Assembly (NCBI RefSeq): GCF_000280925.3
Contig: NZ_CP012109.1
Location: 3,244,501-3,308,500, forward strand
DNA: 64,000 nt
Source of the DNA: Myxococcus hansupus
GTDB lineage: Bacteria > Myxococcota > Myxococcia > Myxococcales > Myxococcaceae
Direction of reading: 5' to 3'
The position numbers were made by a program, and so were the translations under genes. Shown here in pieces: positions 18,468-30,144 of the stretch; positions within the stretch are counted from its first letter, which is position 1; each line of letters starts with the position of its first letter. The notes beneath the pieces are model-generated. The model was not told the origin of the DNA and made no database searches. It saw only the letters and a program-made list of their open reading frames with translations.

Positions 18468-18510
18468 AGTATTACGACGCCCGTCGTACGTGTCAACGAC
18501 GGGCGTCGTA
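18468..18510 (-). promoter_or_regulatory. blaI promoter with two BlaI-type operators; predicted leaderless transcript
   Basis: On the minus strand, TTGACA (18496-18491), a 17-base spacer and AATACT (18473-18468) form a good sigma-70-type promoter. A perfect dyad TACGAC-N4-GTCGTA (18473-18488) fills the spacer, and a copy with one changed end base (18495-18510) overlaps the -35 box. Their centres are 22 bp apart, two helical turns. The -10 box ends 7 bases before the ATG, so transcription should begin at or next to the start codon (leaderless mRNA). Confidence 0.75.
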
Positions 18511-18610
18511 GATGTCGGTCCCGAACACTGGATGGGCGGCGCCCTCCGTCTGGAGCGCTTCGAGCCCGGGACCCTGCCGGCGCTGGGGAGGCCCGCCCCT
18601 CATCGGGGCG

Positions 18611-19792
18611 TCATGGTTCCAAATCCACCGCGGCGGAGGGCGAAGCCGCCTCCTTGAGTCCGTCCAACGCGGAGCGCCACGGCAGGGCCTTCATCAGGAC
18701 ATGGTTGGCGATGTGCCGGTGGGAGGCCTGCTCCGGCAGGAGCGTCAGCAGCGCGGGCAGGGTGATGTCGACGTTCGTCGTTGATTGCGCATCGAGGAGG
18801 GTGGCGCCGCGCGCCCAGAGGGCTGGGTGCAGGGACGTGTTGCAGCCGTCCGTGTCCGTCTCCAGCGCCACGTAGGCGTCACGATAGGCTTCCCTCGCGT
18901 AAGGCTCCACGACGCGGGCAAGGACGATGCCCTCCGTGAGGCCAATGCAGCGGCCCACGGGCGGGCTGCCGCAAATCCGGGCCTTCTTGCCGGTCTCGGG
19001 CGCCATGGCGACGAGTGAGAACAGGGGCGCGGCCATGGCGATGGCCTTGATGCGCTCGCTGTCTTCGGCGCGCATGGGCTTCCATTCGGCGGGAGGCGCG
19101 TCCATGGAGGCGCGGGCCTCCTGCTCGTACCCCAGGATGGACGTGGCGATGACCGCACCGAGCGACGTCTCCGTCCGATACGCCAGCCACGCCAACTGTC
19201 GCGCGTCACGCGCTGCTTCCAGGGGCGCTCCTTGTTGGACGCCGTGGCGGAGCCGGAGGCTCGCCCAGTTCAGCAAATCGATGACGTGAGGTTGGGCTGG
19301 ACCGAACAGGGTGACGGGGCCATCGCCCGGCGCGGAAAGCCCCGGCGGTGTCCAGCGGTCGAATTCGTGGAGCCGTGCCATCCAGCCAAAGTCCACGCTG
19401 GACAGGTCTGTCTCCAGGGACAGCCAGTGTCCGTCGTCCAGCGCCTGCTTCACGGGGGCGGGAATGCGAAGTGGCGAATCCACCGGCAGCGCCCCTTGGG
19501 CATCTGGTGTCAGCCAGGGATTGAGGAGGGCACCCGCGTCCTTCTGGGGACGTGCCTCGTGGAACCACGCATCGGCGGACACGGCCGTCGATGCTTCACA
19601 ATAGGCATTCAATTGACCTTCGATTTCGGTCCGGAAGGGCGCGACGGCGCTCTCATCCAGATGCCTCATCCAGGCATGGAGCCCAAACCAGGCGCCCATG
19701 GCGAGCAGCCCCAGACCGCCGACTCCCCACGCGACGGCCCGCAGTGCGACGCTGCCACGTGGACTCCGGCCCCCTCTCAGTGTCAAACGCAT
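18611..19792 (-). CDS. Membrane-anchored hypothetical protein
   Basis: A 393-residue protein that I do not recognise. A basic N-terminus is followed by one transmembrane helix (about residues 20-42), so most of the protein is probably periplasmic. It contains few cysteines ('GSPPVGRCIGLTEGIV', 'DTDGCNTSLHP') that could form a disulfide. The body is rich in alpha-helix-forming residues with no catalytic motif visible. It lies 45 bases downstream of the NtrC-type regulator on the same strand and may be cotranscribed. A 100-base gap separates it from the blaI promoter. Confidence 0.7.
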   Translation of the reverse strand: MRLTLRGGRSPRGSVALRAVAWGVGGLGLLAMGAWFGLHAWMRHLDESAVAPFRTEIEGQLNAYCEASTAVSADAWFHEARPQKDAGALLNPWLTPDAQGALPVDSPLRIPAPVKQALDDGHWLSLETDLSSVDFGWMARLHEFDRWTPPGLSAPGDGPVTLFGPAQPHVIDLLNWASLRLRHGVQQGAPLEAARDARQLAWLAYRTETSLGAVIATSILGYEQEARASMDAPPAEWKPMRAEDSERIKAIAMAAPLFSLVAMAPETGKKARICGSPPVGRCIGLTEGIVLARVVEPYAREAYRDAYVALETDTDGCNTSLHPALWARGATLLDAQSTTNVDITLPALLTLLPEQASHRHIANHVLMKALPWRSALDGLKEAASPSAAVDLEP

Positions 19793-19837
19793 ATCCCGCC
19801 ACCCTATATCAACCGATGGCGGGTATGGATTTCCGTG

Positions 19838-21253
<1,416 letters not shown>

Positions 21254-21280
21254 GGGAGAAGAAAGGCCTTTGCTGTCAGG

Positions 21281-21778
21281 TCAGGTTGCGGAAGCTCTTA
21301 CCGTGGGCGCGCCCGGTCCGATGATACGGGCGTGCCAGGTCTCCACCACCGGTTCGATGCGGGGCGTGATGTTGACGACGGAGCTGGGGAAGCAGTGCGC
21401 GGGGAGCTCGGAGAAGATGAGGCGGACCGCCTCCGCGTCGGCCTCCGTGGAGACGGCCACGTGGGGCCTCACGATGAGGTCGGTGAGGTGGGGTGGCTGG
21501 TCGGCGCCGCACACGACGCGAGCCACCGCGGAGCTCTGGTAGAACAGCACCCGCACGTCCGCCTCGCGGGCCTGCTCCAGGAAGGCCAGCAGGGTGCGGC
21601 CCTCCACGGCGCCCACCAGCAAGGCCTCCGGAGACCAGGGTCCCATGGCCACCGAGTCCTGCCCGGACAGGGGCTGGCCAATGGGCACGGGCGGCGCACG
21701 GTCGCTCGTCAGGATGGCGCCCCGTTCTCCCTGCCAATAGAGGCGCGTTTCGTACTCAGTGATGGTCACGTTCGTCAC
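21281..21778 (-). CDS. OsmC family protein lacking the first catalytic cysteine
   Basis: A 165-residue OsmC/Ohr-fold protein started by GTG with a strong GGAGGTGAG nearby. 'SPEALLVGAVEGRTLLAF' aligns with the helix that normally holds the first redox cysteine, but Arg stands at that place. The second cysteine is kept in 'LPAHCFPSSVV'. Peroxidase activity of OsmC and Ohr needs both, so this member is probably not a normal hydroperoxidase and may bind rather than reduce ligands. It sits just before the NtrC-type regulator gene, perhaps cotranscribed. Confidence 0.75.
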   Translation of the reverse strand: MTNVTITEYETRLYWQGERGAILTSDRAPPVPIGQPLSGQDSVAMGPWSPEALLVGAVEGRTLLAFLEQAREADVRVLFYQSSAVARVVCGADQPPHLTDLIVRPHVAVSTEADAEAVRLIFSELPAHCFPSSVVNITPRIEPVVETWHARIIGPGAPTVRASAT

Positions 21779-22022
21779 GGGCTCACCTCCACTGACGCCA
21801 GAGCAGGCAGTGCCCCTTCAACGCGCATGCCGCGCGAGTGCTTCTTTCGGGACGCCGCATGGGTACCGGGGTGCCGGGCCTGCGAGGAGCGGAACTCATG
21901 GCCAACCGAAGCGGCGGGGCACAGCCGGTTTCATGAGGCTAACCAGCGAACAGGCGCTCAACATCAGGGGAACCCCCGACTTCATGGGTGAGGGCGGGGC
22001 GCGCCCGGTGTCGCATGCGGGC

Positions 22023-22454
22023 TCAGGCGTTGAACTCCGCGGCCAGTTCGTGGCGGTCCTGCTCTTCGATGAGATAGCGGGCGTAGCGCACCAGGTCCGC
22101 CTCGGTGAGGAGCCCTTGGAGCGTGCCCGTCTCGTCCACCACGGGCAGGCAGCCGTATTTGTGGTCGAGCATCATTGTCACCGCGCGCTTGAGCGGCGTT
22201 TCCGGGCGCACCGTCTTCACGTCCCGAGTCATGATGTCCGCGGCCCACAGCGGGTGCGCGGCCGGGTCGTTGGCGTGGGTGGCGGCGGCGCGCAGCAGGT
22301 CGCGGTGGGTGATGAGGCCCACCAGCTTGTCCTGCCGCACCACCGGCAGGTGACGGATGCGGTGCAGCCGAAGCAGCTCGTCCGCCTTGGCCAGGTTCTG
22401 CGTCTCCTTGAGCGTGACCACGTCGCGGGTCATCAGCTCTCCGACAATCTGCAT
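22023..22454 (-). CDS. Two-CBS-domain protein
   Basis: A 143-residue stand-alone CBS pair, 'VGELMTRDVVTL' opening CBS1 (residues 1-60) and 'AADIMTRDVKTV' opening CBS2 (70-130). Such proteins bind adenosine nucleotides and regulate partners. The ATG at 22454 begins right at CBS1; an in-frame start 60 bases further up would add an unrelated extension. It is 245 bases upstream of the OsmC gene on the same strand; that gap holds no clear signal. Partner unknown. Confidence 0.85.
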   Translation of the reverse strand: MQIVGELMTRDVVTLKETQNLAKADELLRLHRIRHLPVVRQDKLVGLITHRDLLRAAATHANDPAAHPLWAADIMTRDVKTVRPETPLKRAVTMMLDHKYGCLPVVDETGTLQGLLTEADLVRYARYLIEEQDRHELAAEFNA

Positions 22455-22553
22455 GGGGCTCTCCGGGCTGAGGGAACGGTGTCGCCCCTGTGCGTTTTGC
22501 ATCTCCGGGGCCAACGGGGCTGCCCCAGGGAACGGTGTTTCCCGGCCTCGGAA

Positions 22554-22570
22554 CGCGCAAGGTTTGCGCG
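22554..22570. repeat. Inverted repeat CGCGCAA-N3-TTGCGCG upstream of the CBS gene
   Basis: Perfect 7-bp dyad with the same 3-base spacer as the copies near 12.9 kb. It lies 100 bases before the CBS gene start, in the gap shared with thiC. Confidence 0.5.
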
Positions 22571-22666
22571 AAGGCGCGCTTCCCCGCAGGCATTGCGCGG
22601 GTGACAGCGCCTGGCGCCCACGGGCCGGTTGCTGGCGGCCCGCCTGTGCGCTACATGCTCACCTCG

Positions 22667-24701
<2,035 letters not shown>

Positions 24702-24808
24702 CCCAGCGGATCACCTGTCCGGGACGTGACAATCCATGACGGTGCGTGTCATGGTGGACCCGCTGGGCGCGCTCTTCGCGCCCGAGACATCTTTGGAGGG
24801 GATTTTCA

Positions 24809-25198
24809 ATGGAGACTCCGCCGCAGGATCAGATGGGTTCGTTCATCAGTGGCTCGCCGATGCCGACCCAGGATGAGAAGACGATGGGGCTGCTCGCTCA
24901 CATGGGCACCATCCTGGCCAACTTCGTGGGCCTGGGCTTCGCCGTGCCGCTGGTGCTCATGCTGACGAAGGGCAAGGAGTCCTCCTTCGTCCGCGCTCAC
25001 GCCGTGGAGTCGCTGAACTTCCAGATCACGGTGTTCATCGCGGCCTTCGTCAGCGCGCTCACCCTGTGCATCGGCATTGGCGCCGTGCTGGTGCCCATCG
25101 TCGGCATCGTGGCCATCGTCTTCGCCATCATCGCGGGCCTGAAGGCGAACGAGGGTCAGCTCTACAAGTACCCGGTCAACATCCGACTGGTGAAGTAG
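24809..25198 (+). CDS. DUF4870 domain membrane protein
   Basis: A 129-residue protein with a polar N-terminus and three hydrophobic segments (about 34-56, 75-98, 100-118). 'DEKTMGLLAHMGTI', 'RAHAVESLNFQIT' and 'GLKANEGQLYKYPV' are the characteristic DUF4870 (Tic20-like) elements. GGAGGGG lies before the ATG. Function unknown; small family members are thought to be integral inner-membrane proteins. It stands alone between thiC and moaA. Confidence 0.88.
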   Translation: METPPQDQMGSFISGSPMPTQDEKTMGLLAHMGTILANFVGLGFAVPLVLMLTKGKESSFVRAHAVESLNFQITVFIAAFVSALTLCIGIGAVLVPIVGIVAIVFAIIAGLKANEGQLYKYPVNIRLVK

Positions 25199-25235
25199 CA
25201 CGCCGTTCCGGACCCACGACTCGGGCCGGAACACT

Positions 25236-25277
25236 CGGGCGGGCCATGCGCGAAGGCGCGGGCCCGCCCGTCGTGTT
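25236..25277 (+). terminator. Intrinsic terminator after DUF4870 gene
   Basis: Ten-base-pair stem CGGGCGGGCC / GGCCCGCCCG (25236-25245 with 25261-25270) followed by a TCGTGTTTT tail. It lies just before the convergent moaA stop. Confidence 0.7.
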
Positions 25278-25278
25278 T

Positions 25279-26289
25279 TCAGCCGCCAATGCCCATCATG
25301 GACAGCAGCGTGGCGCCGTTGCCGGGCTCGGTGAAGCGGTGGCCCTCGGGCTTGTCACCCAAGGCGCGGCGGATGGCCACGGCCAGCTCCACGTCGGTGG
25401 CGCCGCCCCGGATGAGCTGGTGCAGCGGCGCCTGTGCGCGTCCGCCCAGGCAACTGCGCAAATCGCCGTTGGAGGCCACGCGCACGCGGTTGCAGCCGCC
25501 GCAGAAGTTCTGCGTCAGCGGGGAGATGAAGCCCACGCGGCCCGAGGGGGCGCGCCAGTAGCGAGCGGGGCCCGCGGTGGCCGCGTCCTGCGCGTCGTCG
25601 GGCTCGAGTTCCAGCGGCAGGCCCGAGGCCTTCAGGTGTTCCACCAGCTCCGCGGTGGGCACCGGCGTTCCCTGGCCAAAGGGCATCAGCTCGATGAAAC
25701 GGAGGACGAAGCCGCGCGCGTGCGCGAAGTCCACCAGCGCGGGCGCCTCTGAGTCGTTCACCCCGCGCATGACGACGACGTTGAGCTTCAAGGACGCGTA
25801 GCCCGCCGCGGCCGCCGCGTCGATGCCGCGCAGGACGGCGGCGAAGTCTCCCTGCTTGGAGATGCGCCGGAACGTCTCCGCGCAGAGGGTGTCCAGGCTC
25901 AGGTTGAGCTGGGTGACGCCGGCCTCGCGCAGGGGCACGGCGAGCCGCTCCAGGTGGCTGGCGTTGCTGGTGATGGCCAGGTGCTGGATGCCGGGCACCG
26001 AGGCGATGCGCCGCGCGATGTCGAGGATGTCCGGGCGGATCATCGGCTCGCCGCCCGTGAGTCGCACGCGGCGGATGCCCATGCGCGCGAAGACGCTGGT
26101 GATGCGCTCCAGCTCCTCGGGGCCCAGCAGGTCGCGCTTGCCACCCCACGAAGCGGGCGAGCAGTAGCCGCACCGGAAATTGCACCGGTCGGTGATGCTC
26201 AGCCGCAGGTACGTCATCCGCCGCCCCTGCGCGTCCTGCAAGGGCGGGGCGAGCGCGGAGGTCGCGGGCTGGGGAGCGAGGGTCGTCAC
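25279..26289 (-). CDS. moaA: GTP 3',8-cyclase MoaA
   Basis: A 336-residue radical-SAM enzyme catalysing the first step of molybdenum cofactor synthesis. The N-terminal SAM cluster is CNFRCGYC (C36, C40, C43). The C-terminal substrate-binding cluster is CGGC followed 13 residues later by C in 'SNGDLRSC'. The protein ends in GG, as required for family activity. The GTG start is preceded by GAGGT; an in-frame upstream start would run into the neighbouring HD-GYP gene. It lies downstream of that gene; no other moa gene is nearby, but moeA is 20 kb away. Confidence 0.93.
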   Translation of the reverse strand: MTTLAPQPATSALAPPLQDAQGRRMTYLRLSITDRCNFRCGYCSPASWGGKRDLLGPEELERITSVFARMGIRRVRLTGGEPMIRPDILDIARRIASVPGIQHLAITSNASHLERLAVPLREAGVTQLNLSLDTLCAETFRRISKQGDFAAVLRGIDAAAAAGYASLKLNVVVMRGVNDSEAPALVDFAHARGFVLRFIELMPFGQGTPVPTAELVEHLKASGLPLELEPDDAQDAATAGPARYWRAPSGRVGFISPLTQNFCGGCNRVRVASNGDLRSCLGGRAQAPLHQLIRGGATDVELAVAIRRALGDKPEGHRFTEPGNGATLLSMMGIGG

Positions 26290-26356
26290 GGCGGGCCTGA
26301 CCTCATAACAGCGGGCCCTGGGACGGTCATCTCTTCCAGCCCGGGCCTCGCTTCGC

Positions 26357-27628
26357 TCACCCCTTGTTGCCCGCCGCCGAACGAACGACGGCCGGCTTGG
26401 GCTCGTCATCGTCGCTGGCGGAACGTCCGGACACCGCGTCCACGTCGTCGTCCAGGTCGGTGAGCCGGGCCAGCTCGGCCTCGGCGTCGTTCGCGTCCTG
26501 TTCGGCCTGCGGAAGCTGGAGCTTCTTCGTCGCCATCTCCTGCTTGATGCGGATCAACCCTTCCTCGCCAATGTCGAGGAACGCCCGGACGACCTCCGGA
26601 TCGAACTGCGTGTTGGCGCAGCGCTTGATCTCCTGGATGGCGTTGGTGAACGTCGTGCCCTTGCGGTAGGGCCGGTCGCTCGTCATCGCGTCCAGCGTAT
26701 CCGCCACCGCGAAGATGCGGGCGCCGATGTGGATCTCCTGCCGCTGCAGGTTGCGCGGGTAGCCAGCGCCGTCCCAGCGCTCCTGGTGCGAGAGGACGAT
26801 GGAGGCGGGCGTGTCCAGGAAGGGAATGGCCTGGATCATCTGGAAGCCGATGTCCGGGTGCTTGCGCATCTCCAGCCACTCGTCGGGCGTGAGCTTGCCC
26901 GGCTTGAGCAGCACCGCGTCCGGCACGCCAATCTTGCCGATGTCGTGCAGCAGCGCGCCGCGGCCAATCTCCTCCAGGTCCTTGCCCTGGATGCCCATGC
27001 GGGTGGCGATGGCGGACGTGTAGCTCACCACGCGCTGGGAGTGGTCGCTCGTCTCGTGCTCGCGGGCGTCCAGCGCGGCGACCAGGGCCAGCAGCGTGTT
27101 CTGGTACGTGTTGGCGATGTCGCGCAGGGCGCTGCGCAGCTCGGCCGTCCTGTCCCGGACCTTGCGCTCCAGCTTCTTCTGGTAGCGCTTGCGGGCCATC
27201 TCGATGCGGCGCTTGGCCAGCGCGCGTTCGATGGCGCGGATGAGATCCGTGAGCTTGGGCGGCTTGAGCAGGTAGTCCACCGCGCCGCGCCGCAGACAGT
27301 CCACGGCGGACTCGGTGTCACCGTAGCCGGTGAGCATGATGACGGAGGTGTCGGGGAGCCGCTCGCGCAGGTTCTCCAGCAGCCAGAGACCGTCCTTGCC
27401 CGGCATCTTCATGTCGCTGATGACGAGCGGTGTCTCTTCCTCGCCCGCCAGGTCCAGGGCCATCTCGGCCCCGTTGGCGACGACGCAGTTGTAGCCTTCC
27501 TCACGCAGCAGGACGGAGATGACGTCGCGTACGGAGTCGTCATCGTCGACGATGAGGATTCGGGGTGGGGCAGGGGGGATGGCTTCCACGGCGAGAGATT
27601 CTAGAGGTTTCCGGGTTTCATTGGCCAA
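26357..27628 (-). CDS. Response regulator with HD-GYP phosphodiesterase domain
   Basis: A 423-residue protein. The receiver domain (22-140) has acceptor D72 (SDMKMPGKDG). A helical linker is followed by the HD-GYP domain (about 175-370), with HD at 228-229 in LLHDIGKIGVPD and the signature HQERWDGAGYP at 281-291. These enzymes degrade cyclic di-GMP. The metal ligands and GYP are intact, so activity is likely. The C-terminal 60 residues are acidic and disordered. The 238-base gap to thiO shows no clear signal. Confidence 0.95.
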   Translation of the reverse strand: MANETRKPLESLAVEAIPPAPPRILIVDDDDSVRDVISVLLREEGYNCVVANGAEMALDLAGEEETPLVISDMKMPGKDGLWLLENLRERLPDTSVIMLTGYGDTESAVDCLRRGAVDYLLKPPKLTDLIRAIERALAKRRIEMARKRYQKKLERKVRDRTAELRSALRDIANTYQNTLLALVAALDAREHETSDHSQRVVSYTSAIATRMGIQGKDLEEIGRGALLHDIGKIGVPDAVLLKPGKLTPDEWLEMRKHPDIGFQMIQAIPFLDTPASIVLSHQERWDGAGYPRNLQRQEIHIGARIFAVADTLDAMTSDRPYRKGTTFTNAIQEIKRCANTQFDPEVVRAFLDIGEEGLIRIKQEMATKKLQLPQAEQDANDAEAELARLTDLDDDVDAVSGRSASDDDEPKPAVVRSAAGNKG

Positions 27629-27866
27629 CGCGTACGGGAATTTAGCACCGGATCAGGGTTCACGGCTGATCGTTCGGTGCACGGGGCGAGCAGCCGACCC
27701 CTGGCGGCGGGTGGGACAGGCGGGCGTGAAGTCCGCTCCCGCCCCAGAAATCCGCCCCCGGAACCGCTTGGCTGTCCGCTCGTATTCCCGAGGACCGCGG
27801 AAATGCGGGAGACCTTGCGGGCCAGGGGGCTCCTGCCTGGCTCCCGACCCTTGACGTCGGGCGGCT

Positions 27867-28985
27867 TCACGCGCGGGCGGGGGCGGCGGCGCGGTCATAC
27901 CGGAAGGGCGCCAGGTCCACCGCCGCCTTTTCACCGAGCACGGCCTGCGCGACGAGCTTCGCGGTGATGGGCGCCAGGAGGATGCCGTTGCGGAAGTGTC
28001 CCGTGGCCAGGAAGAGTCCCGGAACGGGCCCTTCGCCCAAATAGGGACGCTTGTCCTCGGTCCACGGGCGGAAGCCGGCCCAGGTCTCCGTCACTGGAGC
28101 GGATCCCAGTTCCGGACACAGCTCCAGGGCCATGTCCAGGATGCGCGCCAGTCCCGCGGCCGTCACCTGCTTGTCGAAGCCCACCAGCTCCATGGTGCTG
28201 CCCGCGATGACCCGGCCATCCGTGCGGGGCACCAGGTAGCCCTTCTCGGAGACGAGGACGCGCTCCATCAGGGGCAGCCGTGTCTGGAATTGAACCATTT
28301 GCCCCCGTGCGGGGCGCACCGCCCGCGCCTCCACACCCGCGCCGTGGACCAGCGCGGACCACGAGCCCGCGGCCAGCACCACCGCGCCGGCGCGCAGCAC
28401 TTCACCATCCAGGTCCACGCCCACCGCGCGTCCGCCTTCCTGCACCACGCCGCGCACGTAGCCGCTGCGGAACTCCGCACCCACGCGCGCGGCGGCCATC
28501 GTCAACGCGCGCACGAGGAGCCGGTTGTCCACCTGGTGATCATCCGGGAAGTGCGCCGCCCCCACGGCCTTCTCGGAGAGTCGCGGCTCCAACGCGCGCG
28601 CGCTGGCGCCGTCCAGCAGCTCCGCGCGAAGGCCCATGCCCCGTTGCCATGCCACCGTGGCATCCAGGTGATGCAGTCCGGCTTCATCGAAGGCGACCTT
28701 GAGGATGCCGCTGGGGCGGTAGGCCACGTCGACGCCGGACAGCTCGCGCAGCTCCGCGGCGAAGGCGGGGTAGAGTCCCCGGCTGCGGAGGCACAGCTCC
28801 AGGAACGCCCCCGGCCCTTCCGACTCCATCTGCGGCGCGAGCATTCCCGCGGCGGCGCTGGACGCCTCCGCCCCCGGGATGGAGCGCTCCAGCACGACGA
28901 CGCGAACCCCGGCCTGCCGAAGCCGCAGCGCGATGCCGCAGCCCATGATGCCCCCGCCCACGATGATGACGTCCGAGACTTGCAT
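27867..28985 (-). CDS. thiO: Glycine oxidase ThiO
   Basis: A 372-residue FAD-dependent amine oxidase. The dinucleotide-binding motif VGGGIMGCGIA is near residue 8, the conserved 'SSAAAGMLAP' near 44, and the C-terminal 'ATGHFRNGILLAPITA' near 340 is characteristic of ThiO. It oxidises glycine to the iminoglycine used for the thiazole half of thiamine. AGGAAG precedes the ATG. It is not adjacent to other thiamine genes, though thiC is 3 kb away. Divergent from the histidine operon. Confidence 0.9.
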   Translation of the reverse strand: MQVSDVIIVGGGIMGCGIALRLRQAGVRVVVLERSIPGAEASSAAAGMLAPQMESEGPGAFLELCLRSRGLYPAFAAELRELSGVDVAYRPSGILKVAFDEAGLHHLDATVAWQRGMGLRAELLDGASARALEPRLSEKAVGAAHFPDDHQVDNRLLVRALTMAAARVGAEFRSGYVRGVVQEGGRAVGVDLDGEVLRAGAVVLAAGSWSALVHGAGVEARAVRPARGQMVQFQTRLPLMERVLVSEKGYLVPRTDGRVIAGSTMELVGFDKQVTAAGLARILDMALELCPELGSAPVTETWAGFRPWTEDKRPYLGEGPVPGLFLATGHFRNGILLAPITAKLVAQAVLGEKAAVDLAPFRYDRAAAPARA

Positions 28986-29049
28986 GGGCGCTTCCTGCTC
29001 GCCCCGGCGGGTGTTTGCAAGCGTCACGCGGCCTCTGTCCGGGGCCCGG

Positions 29050-29078
29050 TTGACGACGGCCGGCTTTGTCGTTACTCA
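29050..29078 (+). promoter_or_regulatory. Candidate promoter of the his leader
   Basis: TTGACG, a 17-base spacer and TACTCA, a weak -10. It would start transcription about 7 bases later, almost at the leader-peptide ATG. The -35 is good; the -10 is poor, so this is tentative. Confidence 0.35.
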
Positions 29079-29085
29079 TGCCGTA

Positions 29086-29178
29086 ATGCTCTCCGCGTCC
29101 CTTCATCACCATCATGCGCATCACCGGCTCGGCCCCGACGGGACCGTTCGCCATGCGCATGCCTGGGTGAGACGCTAG
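29086..29178 (+). CDS. hisL: Histidine operon leader peptide
   Basis: A 30-codon open frame with eight histidines. Four lie in a row, another pair follows one codon later, and a HAH group comes near the end, before a TAG stop. It is followed 32 bases later by an intrinsic terminator and then hisG. That order is the classical design in which ribosome stalling at His codons, when charged tRNA-His is scarce, prevents the terminator from forming. No strong Shine-Dalgarno is seen. Confidence 0.8.
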   Translation: MLSASLHHHHAHHRLGPDGTVRHAHAWVRR

Positions 29179-29210
29179 ACGCACCCACCCGGCACCTGCC
29201 GCAGCGACCG

Positions 29211-29241
29211 AAGGCCCGTCCCCCCAGGACGGGCCTTTTTT
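29211..29241 (+). terminator. Attenuator terminator of the his operon
   Basis: An 11-bp perfect stem (AAGGCCCGTCC, 29211-29221, with GGACGGGCCTT, 29227-29237) and a run of six T. A GACGGG inside the leader peptide (29137-29142) can pair with CCCGTC of the left arm, a possible anti-terminator. A smaller hairpin lies at 29164-29186 over the leader stop. Confidence 0.85.
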
Positions 29242-29283
29242 CGTTTCCGCGTCGTCCGTTCCCTCGCCGTTTCGAAGGTTCCC

Positions 29284-30144
29284 ATGCAGCTCAAGATTGC
29301 GTTGCCCAACAAAGGCCGCCTCGCCGACGAGGTGCGGGAGTTGTTCAACGACGCGGGCCTGGAGGTCCGCGCCCGCGGCGAGCGCGCACTCACCGCGTCG
29401 TTGGGAGGTGAGTTCGAGGCCATCTTCGTCCGCGCCCAGGACATCCCGGAGTTCGTCGCGGACGGCGCGGCCCACGCGGGCGTCACGGGCTGGGATTTGG
29501 TGAACGAGGCCGGGCGCGAGCTGGACCTGCTGATGGACCTGGAGTTCGGCCGCTGCCGGCTGGTGGTGGCCGCGAGGGAGGAGAGTGGCCTCGCGACGCC
29601 GGACGACGTGAAGGAGGGGATGCGCGTGGCCTCCTGCTTCCCCCGGCTGACGCAGGAGTTCTTCGCGAAGCGGGGCCAGCGCGTCACCGTGGTGCCGGTG
29701 TCGGGCGCCGCGGAGATCGCGCCCCACCTGGGCATCGCGGACATCGTCGTGGACCTGACGTCCACGGGCTCCACGCTGAAGATGAACGGCCTGCGAGAGG
29801 TGGCCACGGTGCTGGAGTCCAGCGCCCGGCTGGTGGCGTGCAAGGGCAACACGGTGGACGCGCAGCGCAAGCTGGGCGAACTCACACAGGCGTTGGGCTC
29901 GGTGCTGGCCGCGCGCGACAAGCGCTACCTGATGGCCAACGTGCCGAAGGACGCGCTCATCCAGGTGCGTGAAGTGCTCCCCGGCCTCAACGGCCCCACG
30001 GTGGTGGACGTGCTGGACGGAGGGGACTTCGTGGCCGTGCACGCGGTGGTCCCCGCGAAGACCATCTACCGCACCATCAACGCGCTGAAGTCCCTGGGCT
30101 GTGAGGGAATCCTCGTCACCCGCATCGAAAGGTTGATGGCGTAA
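29284..30144 (+). CDS. hisG: ATP phosphoribosyltransferase HisG (long form)
   Basis: A 286-residue enzyme for the first step of histidine synthesis, joining ATP and PRPP. 'LKIALPNKGRLADEV' at the start, 'DIVVDLTSTGSTLKMNGL' (PRPP loop) near residue 158 and a C-terminal ACT-like regulatory domain (about 215-286) mark the long, self-sufficient form that does not need HisZ and is feedback-inhibited by histidine. First structural gene after the attenuator; the next start overlaps its stop (TAATG). Confidence 0.95.
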   Translation: MQLKIALPNKGRLADEVRELFNDAGLEVRARGERALTASLGGEFEAIFVRAQDIPEFVADGAAHAGVTGWDLVNEAGRELDLLMDLEFGRCRLVVAAREESGLATPDDVKEGMRVASCFPRLTQEFFAKRGQRVTVVPVSGAAEIAPHLGIADIVVDLTSTGSTLKMNGLREVATVLESSARLVACKGNTVDAQRKLGELTQALGSVLAARDKRYLMANVPKDALIQVREVLPGLNGPTVVDVLDGGDFVAVHAVVPAKTIYRTINALKSLGCEGILVTRIERLMA

